A program made the position numbers and the translations under genes. A DNA stretch of 41,439 nt, from the NCBI GenBank assembly GCA_947457545.1, contig CANGXD010000020.1, positions 1 to 41,439 of the forward strand, in the 5' to 3' direction. Below, one piece after another: positions 23,578 through 30,728 of this stretch. This stretch comes from Gemmatimonadaceae bacterium. Its GTDB lineage: Bacteria > Gemmatimonadota > Gemmatimonadetes > Gemmatimonadales > Gemmatimonadaceae. How positions within the stretch are numbered: position 1 is the stretch's first letter; the number at the start of each line of letters is the position of its first letter. Below the pieces are notes generated by a model. The model was not told the origin of the DNA, did no database searches, and worked only from the letters and a program-made list of their open reading frames with translations.

Positions 23578-26040
23578 ATGTCGGTGACGGACTTCGAAAC
23601 TCTCGGCGCCTTCTACCTCGGCAAGCGCTATGACATTCCGTCGCGCACGCGCAGCAACGATCTCGTGCTGTACGATGCCAAAGACCTGACGACGCACGCC
23701 GTGATCATCGGCATGACCGGCAGTGGCAAGACGGGCTTGGGTGTCGGGCTTATCGAGGAAGCGCTCATCGACAAGGTGCCGGTCATCGCGGTCGACCCCA
23801 AGGGCGATCTTGGCAACCTGGCGCTGCGCTTTCCGTCGCTGGTCGCCAACGATTTCCGCCCGTGGGTCGACCCGCAGCAGGCCACGAACGCCGGCATGAC
23901 GGCCGATCAGTTCGCCGAGCAGCAGGCGTCACTGTGGAAGAACGGTCTGGAGGGATGGCAGCAGGACGGTGCGCGCATTCAGCGCTATCGCGACGCCGCC
24001 GACATCACGATTTACACGCCGGGGAGCACCGCCGGCCGGCCGCTCTCGCTACTCAAAGCCTTCGACGCGCCGCCCCCTGCCGTACGCGACGACGCGGAAG
24101 CCCTGCAGGAGCGGGTGAGTGCCACCGCCACATCGCTTCTCGCCCTGCTCGGCATCGACGCCGATCCGCTCTCGAGCCGCGAACACATTCTGCTCTCGAA
24201 CCTGCTGCATCACGCGTGGCAGGAGGGGCAGAGCCTCGACCTTGCCGCACTCATTGGCGGCATTCAGAATCCGCCGTTCAGCACCGTCGGCGTCATGCCG
24301 CTCGACACGGTGTTCCCGCCAAAGGATCGCATGGCCCTGGCCATGCAGCTCAACAACCTGCTCGCCTCTCCAGGCTTCAAGACGTGGATGCAGGGTGAGG
24401 CGCTCGACACAGCCTCACTGTTGTACGAGCCCAGTGGCAAGCCGCGCGGCTCCGTTATCTCGATTGCGCACCTCAACGACGCCGAGCGCATGTTCTTCAT
24501 GACGCTCCTGCTGGCGGATATCATTGCGTGGGTCCGCACCCAGCCCGGCACCGGATCGTTGCGCGCCATCTTGTACATCGACGAGCTGTTCGGGTACATG
24601 CCACCGGTGGCGAACCCGCCCAGCAAAGTGCTGCTGCTCACGCTGCTCAAGCAGGCGCGCGCGTATGGCCTCGGCGTGGTGCTCGCGACGCAGAATCCCG
24701 TCGATCTGGATTATCGTGGGTTGTCCAACACCGGCACGTGGTTCATTGGGCGCCTGCAGACCGAGCGCGACAAGATGCGCGTCATGGAAGGACTCGAGGG
24801 CGTAAGCGGAGGGCAGCCCTTCGACAAAGCAGCCATGGAACAGACGATCGCCGGACTCGGCAAACGCGTCTTCCTGCTGCACAGTGTGCACGAACCGGCG
24901 CCCGTGACGTTCGAGACCCGGTGGACGCTGTCGTATCTCGCCGGCCCCATGACGCGCGATCAGATTCGCAGCGTCACGGCGCAGAGCAGTGCGCCGTCGA
25001 CATCGGCGGCGGTTTCCGGCAACAGTGCGCCGGTACCCCCCGTATCGACCAGCAGCACCGGCGGCAGCCTCGGGGCACTCGACGCCGCTGCGACGCGCGT
25101 GCCAGTACTGCCCCACGAGATTGCCCAGTTCTACCTGCCGCCCCTGCAGCAGCACCGTGGCCCGTTGCAATACAATCCCGTCGTTCTGGGACTTGCCGAC
25201 GTGAGCTTTGCCAATGTCAAGCTGGGGGTCACCGAGCAGCGTCGTGTCTCGCTGCTCGCACCGGTCGAAGACGGACCGATCTCGCTCGAGTGGGACAGCG
25301 CTGAACGCGTGGAGATCGAGCCATCCTTGTTGGAAAAGAGCCCTCGCGATGGGGCGGCCTTTGGTGCCGTCCCGACGGCCGCCACGACCGTGAAGAACTA
25401 CGCGGTATGGACGAAGACGCTGCAAAAGTGGATCGTGACCAACGAGCAGATCACGCTGTTCCGCAGCGCCGCCTTCAAGACCACGTCCAACCCCGGCGAA
25501 AGCGAGGCGCAGTTCCGCATTCGCCTGCAAGTGCTTTCACACGAAGCACGTGACGCGAAAATCGAAGTGCTCCGCGGCAAGTACGCCACCAAGCTCGCAG
25601 CCATGCAGGACAAGCTGCGTCGCGCGGAGCAAACGGTGCAGCGCGAATCGCAACAGGCCTCGCAGGCCAAGATGGACACGGCCATTTCGGTGGGCGGGGC
25701 CATCCTTGGCGCCATCTTCGGGCGCGGCAAGGTTGGTGTCGGCACGCTTGGCAAGGTTGCCACTGCCACACGGGGTGCCGGACGCGCCGCCCAGCAGGCG
25801 GGCGATGTTTCGCGAGCGCAGGAATCGCTCGAGGCGCTTCAGCAGCAGCAGGCCGAACTCGAAGCCAAGCTGCAGGCCGAGGTGGACGCACTCGGCGCGG
25901 CGTACGACGCCCAGCAGGAGTCGCTGGAGACGGTGCTCGTGAAGGCGAAGAGCACCGACGTGCTGGTGCAGCTGTGCGGATTGCTCTGGGTGCCGTACGT
26001 GAAAGACGCGAACGGCATGGTGACGGCGGCGTGGCGCTGA
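23578..26040 (+). CDS. HerA-like ATPase (DUF87-type) with coiled coil
   Basis: An 820-residue ATPase of the HerA/FtsK group. Walker A is GMTGSGKTGLG (near 47-57), followed by VIAVDPKGDLGN; Walker B is LYIDELFGYMPP (about 338-349), and VVLATQNPVDLDYRGLSNTG is the sensor-like strand of this group. Such ATPases move DNA or proteins; the substrate is not known for this subfamily. The C-terminal third has a Gly-rich hydrophobic patch (SVGGAILGAIFGRG) between two coiled coils rich in Gln and Glu. I chose the ATG at 23578 (AGGA 8 nt upstream); the frame continues to a TTG at 23497 but without conserved sequence. There is no nuclease gene beside it, so a NurA-HerA repair pair or a HerA-based defence system is not supported. 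Confidence 0.85.
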   Translation: MSVTDFETLGAFYLGKRYDIPSRTRSNDLVLYDAKDLTTHAVIIGMTGSGKTGLGVGLIEEALIDKVPVIAVDPKGDLGNLALRFPSLVANDFRPWVDPQQATNAGMTADQFAEQQASLWKNGLEGWQQDGARIQRYRDAADITIYTPGSTAGRPLSLLKAFDAPPPAVRDDAEALQERVSATATSLLALLGIDADPLSSREHILLSNLLHHAWQEGQSLDLAALIGGIQNPPFSTVGVMPLDTVFPPKDRMALAMQLNNLLASPGFKTWMQGEALDTASLLYEPSGKPRGSVISIAHLNDAERMFFMTLLLADIIAWVRTQPGTGSLRAILYIDELFGYMPPVANPPSKVLLLTLLKQARAYGLGVVLATQNPVDLDYRGLSNTGTWFIGRLQTERDKMRVMEGLEGVSGGQPFDKAAMEQTIAGLGKRVFLLHSVHEPAPVTFETRWTLSYLAGPMTRDQIRSVTAQSSAPSTSAAVSGNSAPVPPVSTSSTGGSLGALDAAATRVPVLPHEIAQFYLPPLQQHRGPLQYNPVVLGLADVSFANVKLGVTEQRRVSLLAPVEDGPISLEWDSAERVEIEPSLLEKSPRDGAAFGAVPTAATTVKNYAVWTKTLQKWIVTNEQITLFRSAAFKTTSNPGESEAQFRIRLQVLSHEARDAKIEVLRGKYATKLAAMQDKLRRAEQTVQRESQQASQAKMDTAISVGGAILGAIFGRGKVGVGTLGKVATATRGAGRAAQQAGDVSRAQESLEALQQQQAELEAKLQAEVDALGAAYDAQQESLETVLVKAKSTDVLVQLCGLLWVPYVKDANGMVTAAWR

Positions 26041-26046
26041 ACGCGC

Positions 26047-26083
26047 CAACGCCGTCAGTTCACGCGTGTGTCACACGGCGTTG
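26047..26083. terminator. Candidate hairpin between convergent genes
   Basis: CAACGCCGT (26047-26055) and ACGGCGTTG (26075-26083) are exact complements separated by 19 nt, just after the HerA-like stop. The right arm overlaps the last codons of the small minus-strand ORF. There is no T-run, so this is a weak terminator candidate. Confidence 0.4.
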
Positions 26084-26190
26084 ACGAAGTACGCTACGGT
26101 GCACGCCAGCAGAAAGGCGAGGCCACCCTGGGCGATGGTGGCGGTATCCAGACGAAGCGCGCGGGCGAGCGAACGGCGGTCGAACGGCAT
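26071..26190 (-). CDS. 39-residue single-span membrane protein
   Basis: A short ORF starting MPFDRRSLARALRLDTATIA with a hydrophobic span, QGGLAFLLACTVAYFVNAV, to the end. AGGAG is placed 6 nt before the ATG at 26190, which makes chance less likely. Basic N-terminus then one helix predicts an N-in membrane peptide. No family is recognised. It lies downstream of the DUF547 gene on the same strand, 46 bp after its stop. Confidence 0.55.
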   Translation of the reverse strand: MPFDRRSLARALRLDTATIAQGGLAFLLACTVAYFVNAV

Positions 26191-26236
26191 CGGTAGCTCC
26201 TGAGCGGGAAGAGAAGGTCGTCTCAGGAGCGACGCG

Positions 26237-27091
26237 CTAGCGCGATTGAGGTAACGGCCGGGCGTTGCCAGGGGCCGGTTTGGTGATCGGCGTCGCGTTC
26301 AGCGCCCAATCGTAAGGACGTGGCACAACGATCGCCTTGCCCTCGGCGAGCCGCTTCTTCTGTTCTTCGCCCTGCCGAAGCGTGACGTAGGGGGCCACGA
26401 ACTGCACCAACTCCACGCGTGACGCCGCGAAGTCTTTTTCGTACGCCAGCATCACAGCATTCACGCCGAGCACGCCGCGCCGATACCAGGTCCACGTAGA
26501 GTCGGAAAGCAGTCGCTTGGTCTGATCTTCCAGCTGCGCCTCCAGTCGCTCGCCCGTGTACGCTTCGCTGCGGAGCGGCGGCGCGCCCTTGGACGCCGGA
26601 ACCACGGCGAAGTGCATGCGCGGCTCTCGGAACTGCTTGCGCAACACGCGATGAAAGACTTCGTCGAGCGTGTACGTTTTGCCCGCCGCATGCACGAGGC
26701 GTTCGCTCCATGGCCCCTTGAGCTGCAACACACCAAGCGAACGGTTGATGTTGCGAATGGAGGTGCGCTCCCCGTGCGACACGATGAGTTGGACCGTGTA
26801 CGCGTTGTACACATTGATCCAATACGCAAGGCGATCGGGTTCCGACAGCTGCTCCACCTGCACGGTATCGAGTGACGCGAGATACTGCTTGAACGCCGGT
26901 GCGGTTGCGAACGCCTGGTAATTCACGACGCCGTCGTGTACATGTGCACGCAGTAGACTGTCCCATGGGGCGTGCACGCTGCGCACCGCCGACTGCGCCG
27001 ACGCCGTGGTTGCGAGCGCCAACCACGCCGCCATACCGACGGCAGGCAGGAGCCCTCGCACGAGACGCTGCATCCGCTTGGACGATCCCAT
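26237..27091 (-). CDS. Exported DUF547 protein
   Basis: A 284-residue protein with a signal peptide (hydrophobic about 10-32, ending ASAQ). The DUF547 domain is clear: FKQYLASLDTVQVEQLSEPD, RLAYWINVYNAYTVQLIV, SIRNIN, and LDEVFHRVLRKQFREPRMHF with FAVVPASKGAPPLR. The family is widespread in the envelope of bacteria and its activity is not established. The ATG at 27091 lies only 12 bp from the divergent ATG of the lipocalin-like gene; an in-frame ATG at 27073 would leave 30 bp and keep the signal peptide, so it is a good alternative. No strong Shine-Dalgarno for either. Confidence 0.85.
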   Translation of the reverse strand: MGSSKRMQRLVRGLLPAVGMAAWLALATTASAQSAVRSVHAPWDSLLRAHVHDGVVNYQAFATAPAFKQYLASLDTVQVEQLSEPDRLAYWINVYNAYTVQLIVSHGERTSIRNINRSLGVLQLKGPWSERLVHAAGKTYTLDEVFHRVLRKQFREPRMHFAVVPASKGAPPLRSEAYTGERLEAQLEDQTKRLLSDSTWTWYRRGVLGVNAVMLAYEKDFAASRVELVQFVAPYVTLRQGEEQKKRLAEGKAIVVPRPYDWALNATPITKPAPGNARPLPQSR

Positions 27092-27103
27092 TATCGTTCA
27101 CCC

Positions 27104-27421
27104 ATGTCGACAGACTGGTTGCTGGGCACGTGGCGCCTCATGCGCGCCGACGAACCGCTGGATTTTGCGCCCGGAGTGAGGATGGAGTTCCTCACCGGCG
27201 GGGTGCTGCGCTATCACGTGGATGTGGGGGGTACCGATCAGACCATCGATCTGGTGTACCGCGTCGACGGGGAGCTGCTGCATACCGACAACCCGGCCGC
27301 ACCGCACTCGATGTCGGTACGTATGGTACACGGCGAAGGTGACAGCCTGCTCTTCGATTTTGGCGGGCCACAAGCGCTACTGGTCCGCGAAGCGACGCTG
27401 TCACGCGGTCCGATGCGCTGA
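27104..27421 (+). CDS. Small lipocalin-like protein
   Basis: A 105-residue protein starting MSTDWLLGTWRLMRADEPL. The GTW motif near the N-terminus and the run of short beta strands (RMEFLTGGVLRYHVDVGG, TIDLVYRVDGELLHTDN, MSVRMVHGEGDSLLFDF) are typical of lipocalin-like stress or ligand-binding domains. There is no signal peptide, so it is cytoplasmic. The ligand is unknown. No Shine-Dalgarno is seen, and the start is 12 bp from the divergent DUF547 start, so a leaderless transcript is possible. It converges on the CPBP protease gene, 6 bp apart. Confidence 0.65.
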   Translation: MSTDWLLGTWRLMRADEPLDFAPGVRMEFLTGGVLRYHVDVGGTDQTIDLVYRVDGELLHTDNPAAPHSMSVRMVHGEGDSLLFDFGGPQALLVREATLSRGPMR

Positions 27422-27427
27422 GCCGCG

Positions 27428-28123
27428 TTACATCCAGAAGCTGTAGCGATTGGTGATCAGCACCATCGCCGACAGCGCTGCGTTCGAGGTCACGTGTACG
27501 AGGACGAGATCGCCGAGCGACTTCGTCTTCCACATGTACCAGTTGTACACGAGCCCGCAAAACAAACCGACGTCCCAGAAAGGACCGTGTTCGCTGGCAA
27601 AGAGCAGCGCGGTGCCGACAAAGGCGAGGGTGTTGTACGTGCCCATGGGCACGCGATCCCAATTGTTGTCGACGATCCAGCGCGGCAAAAACCCGCGCCA
27701 GAAGAGCTCTTCGAGAAACGGCACCAGCAGCGCCGCACGCACGATGCGTAGCGTGAGCACCAGCGGGTCGCCAAGATCGCCGCGCGAGATGGACATCGTC
27801 ACGCCGCCGGTGATGCTGTTCTGAAAGAGCCAGTGCGACCGATAGCCGTCGATGAGCAGATCGGGGAGCACCCACAGCACCCCCACCGTAAGTCCCAGCA
27901 GAATACTGGGGATCCAGTGCTTCACCCGCAGCGCAAAGACGACCGGCCGCGAGACGGTGAGCAGCACCACCAACAGCGAGCCGACCCGTAGGATCGACTC
28001 CAGTGGCTGAGAGAGCCCCAGAAAAGGCCCAATGGCCAGCCACACCATGAACGTCGCAAATGGCGCGACCCACGGCGTGGCCGAGGGTTGCGGCAGCATT
28101 GGGGAACTGGGAGACGCTGGCAT
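27428..28123 (-). CDS. CPBP-family intramembrane protease
   Basis: A 231-residue polytopic membrane protein with the CPBP (CAAX-protease and bacteriocin-processing) motifs: EELFWRGFLPR (Glu138, Glu139, Arg143), SEHGPFWD (His179) and VLVHVTSNAALS (His210, Asn214). These form the glutamate-type active site in the membrane. Length and the segment RWIVDNNWDRVPMGTY recall the CAAX-related proteins that occur with PEP-CTERM/exosortase systems (TIGR03008), but no exosortase or PEP-CTERM protein is in the window. The substrate is unknown. A GC hairpin lies just upstream, separating it from the small membrane protein gene. Confidence 0.88.
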   Translation of the reverse strand: MPASPSSPMLPQPSATPWVAPFATFMVWLAIGPFLGLSQPLESILRVGSLLVVLLTVSRPVVFALRVKHWIPSILLGLTVGVLWVLPDLLIDGYRSHWLFQNSITGGVTMSISRGDLGDPLVLTLRIVRAALLVPFLEELFWRGFLPRWIVDNNWDRVPMGTYNTLAFVGTALLFASEHGPFWDVGLFCGLVYNWYMWKTKSLGDLVLVHVTSNAALSAMVLITNRYSFWM

Positions 28124-28144
28124 TTACCCAAACTACATCCAACA

Positions 28145-28168
28145 GGGCCGGGCAACTACGCCCGGCCC
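28145..28168 (-). terminator. GC hairpin after the small membrane protein gene
   Basis: GGGCCGGGC and GCCCGGCCC form a perfect 9-bp stem with loop AACTAC, 6 bp downstream of the stop at 28175 on the minus strand. It lacks a strong T-run, so termination may be partial. Confidence 0.5.
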
Positions 28169-28174
28169 GGCGGA

Positions 28175-28465
28175 TCACGGTCCGTATACGATGGGCGAGG
28201 TGCCCTGACGGATATCGCGGGCGCCAGCCGCGACGCCAGAGCCCACGGCGAACGCGGCAGACAGGGCGGTGCCTATTCCCAAAACCGGGACGATCGCGAC
28301 GACCGCTCCGGCCGCCAGAAAGGCAGCACCACCAGCCACCACCGGGGCGAGCGATTTTTGAATCGCGTCCACATAGCGGAGGCGATTGCGGACGAACCGG
28401 CGCGTGGTGCTGTGCAGGGCGATGGCGGCGACAAAAAGCGCCAACGCAAACAGGAGCGAAAACAT
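28175..28465 (-). CDS. Small membrane protein, unknown
   Basis: A 96-residue protein: one N-terminal hydrophobic helix (MFSLLFALALFVAAIAL), a basic segment (TTRRFVRNRLRY), then a long Ala/Gly/Val-rich hydrophobic region with glycine-zipper spacing (GGAAFLAAGAVVAIVPVLG, GTALSAAFAVGSGVAAGA). Two or three membrane spans are likely. GGAGG sits 5 nt before the ATG at 28465, which decides this start over a longer in-frame ORF. No family is recognised. Confidence 0.72.
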   Translation of the reverse strand: MFSLLFALALFVAAIALHSTTRRFVRNRLRYVDAIQKSLAPVVAGGAAFLAAGAVVAIVPVLGIGTALSAAFAVGSGVAAGARDIRQGTSPIVYGP

Positions 28466-28539
28466 GGGACCTCCGTAGAGCTGACTGAGCGGCCACCGGG
28501 ATCCGGCGTCCACCGACGGGACTGACTCTCCTAACGACG

Positions 28540-28572
28540 CGGCGGGACAGAGGTTTCAGCCCCGTCCCGCCG
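28540..28572 (-). terminator. Candidate terminator after the DUF4412 gene
   Basis: CGGCGGGAC (28540-28548) and GTCCCGCCG (28564-28572) pair perfectly with a 15-nt loop, about 30 bp downstream of the DUF4412 stop on the minus strand. No T-run. Confidence 0.45.
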
Positions 28573-28602
28573 TGTCGGACTGCCACAGACATGACGAAAA
28601 CA

Positions 28603-29286
28603 TCACCCGGGCGGGCGGCGGGCGGGCACCGCCATCTTGTTGTAGTTGGATGGCACCGAAAACAGATCGTTGGAGAGTCGCTTCTTCTCTACCGCAATCG
28701 CCTCCATCATGACCGTGCCGTCGGGTTGCGTGACCTTGAGCGGAAATCCGTCCCCGATCTGCTTCTGCCACGCCGGAACGGCCCCCGCGCGCATCACCTG
28801 CCCCGGGTCGACATACCGCCCGAGCTCCGTCGTGATGCACATGTCGGTCGGTGGCGCCTTACCTTGCGCCACCAGCACGTGCTCACACGACAGGCCAGCG
28901 ACCGTTTCTTTCTTCCCAGTCCGGGTGACCTTCACATCGGGCTCCGGAATGCTGCTCGCGGCACTGGCCGCCTCGGCCATCGGCAGTTCCATGTACGTCT
29001 GCTGTGCCGCCATGAGCATGTACAGCTTTCGCTCCTGCGGCACCGCCAGCATGGCCATCCCACCCATGGGTCCGCCCAGATTCACGCGCACCTTGCCGCC
29101 GCGCACCTGATACTCGAGCTGCTGCGTGGCCGCGGCGCCGGCCTGCGCCGAGGCACGCGCACCCAGGTTCACGCGCATGGTGACGCTCCCTTCGAACGCC
29201 TGCGCCGCAACCGCGAGGGGCATCACGGCGCACAGCACGAGGGTCGACGGCAGCACACGTATGAGCAGGCGTGTCGCGCACAGCAT
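28603..29286 (-). CDS. Exported DUF4412 protein
   Basis: A 227-residue protein with a signal peptide (start MLCATRLLIRVLPSTLVLCA, ending AVAAQ). The mature part matches DUF4412 in style: FEGSVTMRVNLG, a strand pair with RGGKVRVNLGG, MLAVPQERKLYMLMAAQQTYMELP cut by short turns, TGKKETVAGLSCEHVLV and a C-terminal block on residual substrate, VEKKRLSNDLFSVPSNYNKM. The function is not established; the pattern is shared with periplasmic, LolA/LolB-like beta proteins. Its ATG overlaps the aminotransferase stop in TGATG, so both are read from one mRNA. Confidence 0.8.
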   Translation of the reverse strand: MLCATRLLIRVLPSTLVLCAVMPLAVAAQAFEGSVTMRVNLGARASAQAGAAATQQLEYQVRGGKVRVNLGGPMGGMAMLAVPQERKLYMLMAAQQTYMELPMAEAASAASSIPEPDVKVTRTGKKETVAGLSCEHVLVAQGKAPPTDMCITTELGRYVDPGQVMRAGAVPAWQKQIGDGFPLKVTQPDGTVMMEAIAVEKKRLSNDLFSVPSNYNKMAVPARRPPG

Positions 29287-30641
29287 CAGGGAATTCCTTT
29301 GTGAATGGCGGTGAGCACGAGCTCCGCGAACCGGTCGATCTCGTCCAGTGTGGTATACACGTTGGGCGTCACGCGGATCCCCTTGAACTCGGGGTGCACG
29401 ATGGGCGTCTGCACTACACGATGATTGCTCATGAGCCACCCGCCGAGTTTCGTAGGCTCGATCCCATCCACATTGAAAAAGCCCAATCCGCCACCCCACT
29501 TGGAGTCGAGTGGCGTGAGCACCTTCACCCGTCCCTGCCCTTCCGCGAGCAGCCGCTTCGCCCAGCGGTCGCGCAGATACATGAGTCGCGCCGACTTGCG
29601 CCCGACACCGATCGCGCGGTGAAACGCCAGCGACACGGATACCGCGTTGTGATTGGCCGCCGGGTGCGTCCCGATCTCTTCGAACTTGCGGATGTCCTTC
29701 GTCTGTCCGTCGTTCTCGGCATACAGTGGCCAGATGTCGGCAATGCGATTCCGCCGCACATACAGAAAACCGGTGCCGATGGGAGCGAGCAGCCACTTGT
29801 GCAGGCTGGTGCCGTAAAAATCGACACCGAGCTCATCGCGCGTGAACGGAAACTGCGCAAACGCATGCGCGCCGTCGACGAACACGTCGATGTTGCGGGC
29901 GCGCGCCATCTGAATGATTTCTTTCACCGGCAAGATCTGTCCGGTGAGATTCGTGATGTGCGTGATCTCGATGACGCGTGTGCGATCGGTGATACCCGCA
30001 GCAAACGCATCGACGATCTGCTGCGGCGTCGTGCACGGGACCGGGAAGGAGATCTCCTTCACGACGATGCCCTGTCGCCGAGCGCGCTGCTTCCAGCCGT
30101 TCATCATGCGGCCGTAGTTCTGATTGCTCAGCAACACCTCGTCGCCCGCTTTCAGATCGATGCCGTGAATGAGCGTCAGCAGTGCTTCGGACGCGTTCCG
30201 CGTGATCGCCATTTCTTCGGTGTCGCAGCCGAACTCGCGCGCGAGTTCCCGACGCACAATTTCGATGCGTGGCTCGAGCGTCTGCCACATGTGAATCACC
30301 GGCAGCTCGTTGGAGAATCGCAGATCGCGCTCGAGCTGCGCCATCACATGTGAGGGCGCCGGCGAACAGCCGCCGTTGTTCAGATTGATCCAGGTGCGGT
30401 CCAAATCGAAGGCACGCTGAATCGGCTCCCAGAAGTCTTCATCAGCGGCAAAGGCGGCGTCTTCCGCCGCCGTACCGCGCCACGCGATGGCGTCGGGATC
30501 GAGGAGGCGGGCACCGCGACTTCTGGCCACATCGGCCGCATCGATCAGGCGACGAATGGCTCCGGGCGCGAAGCGGGGCGAGGTGACAACCGGCAGCGCA
30601 GTAGCTCCGGCCAGCGCAGAGACGAAAAGGCGACGGTCCAT
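29286..30641 (-). CDS. Exported class V aminotransferase (isopenicillin-N epimerase-like)
   Basis: A 451-residue PLP enzyme of fold type I, class V. Visible are INLNNGGCSPAPSHV at the N-terminus, RNASEALLTLIHGIDL, VDGAHAFAQ (Asp256, ring nitrogen partner) and the Schiff-base Lys in GTSLHKWLLAPIG (Lys282). The family includes cysteine desulfurase-like enzymes and isopenicillin-N epimerase relatives; the substrate is unknown. The N-terminus MDRRLFVSALAGATALPVV resembles a Tat signal (Arg-Arg then hydrophobic), so export of a folded PLP enzyme is possible. That argues for the ATG at 30641; an in-frame ATG at 30662 is an alternative. It is followed by DUF4412 with a 1-nt overlap. Confidence 0.88.
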   Translation of the reverse strand: MDRRLFVSALAGATALPVVTSPRFAPGAIRRLIDAADVARSRGARLLDPDAIAWRGTAAEDAAFAADEDFWEPIQRAFDLDRTWINLNNGGCSPAPSHVMAQLERDLRFSNELPVIHMWQTLEPRIEIVRRELAREFGCDTEEMAITRNASEALLTLIHGIDLKAGDEVLLSNQNYGRMMNGWKQRARRQGIVVKEISFPVPCTTPQQIVDAFAAGITDRTRVIEITHITNLTGQILPVKEIIQMARARNIDVFVDGAHAFAQFPFTRDELGVDFYGTSLHKWLLAPIGTGFLYVRRNRIADIWPLYAENDGQTKDIRKFEEIGTHPAANHNAVSVSLAFHRAIGVGRKSARLMYLRDRWAKRLLAEGQGRVKVLTPLDSKWGGGLGFFNVDGIEPTKLGGWLMSNHRVVQTPIVHPEFKGIRVTPNVYTTLDEIDRFAELVLTAIHKGIP

Positions 30642-30666
30642 GAAGGCCAAACATGCGCCCAAAGCA

Positions 30667-30704
30667 CGCGCCCCGCGAGAGGCCGAAGCATCTCGCGGGG
30701 CGCG
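30667..30704 (-). terminator. Terminator of the second histidine kinase gene
   Basis: A perfect 14-bp GC stem (30667-30680 and 30691-30704) with a 10-nt loop lies about 25 bp downstream of the kinase stop. On the minus strand it is followed by TGCTTTGGG. It also separates the kinase from the aminotransferase gene. Confidence 0.7.
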
Positions 30705-30728
30705 CCGATCGTCCGGACCGTCAGTGGC

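Noticed and set aside
23578-26040. HerA-based anti-phage system
   Set aside because: No NurA, SIR2, DUF4297 or other effector gene adjoins; neighbours are a lipoprotein gene and a small membrane peptide, so only an ATPase can be called.
27192-28592. 466-codon minus-strand ORF overlapping the CPBP protease and small membrane protein
   Set aside because: It runs in a different frame from two Shine-Dalgarno- or motif-supported genes and has low-complexity Arg/Ala sequence.
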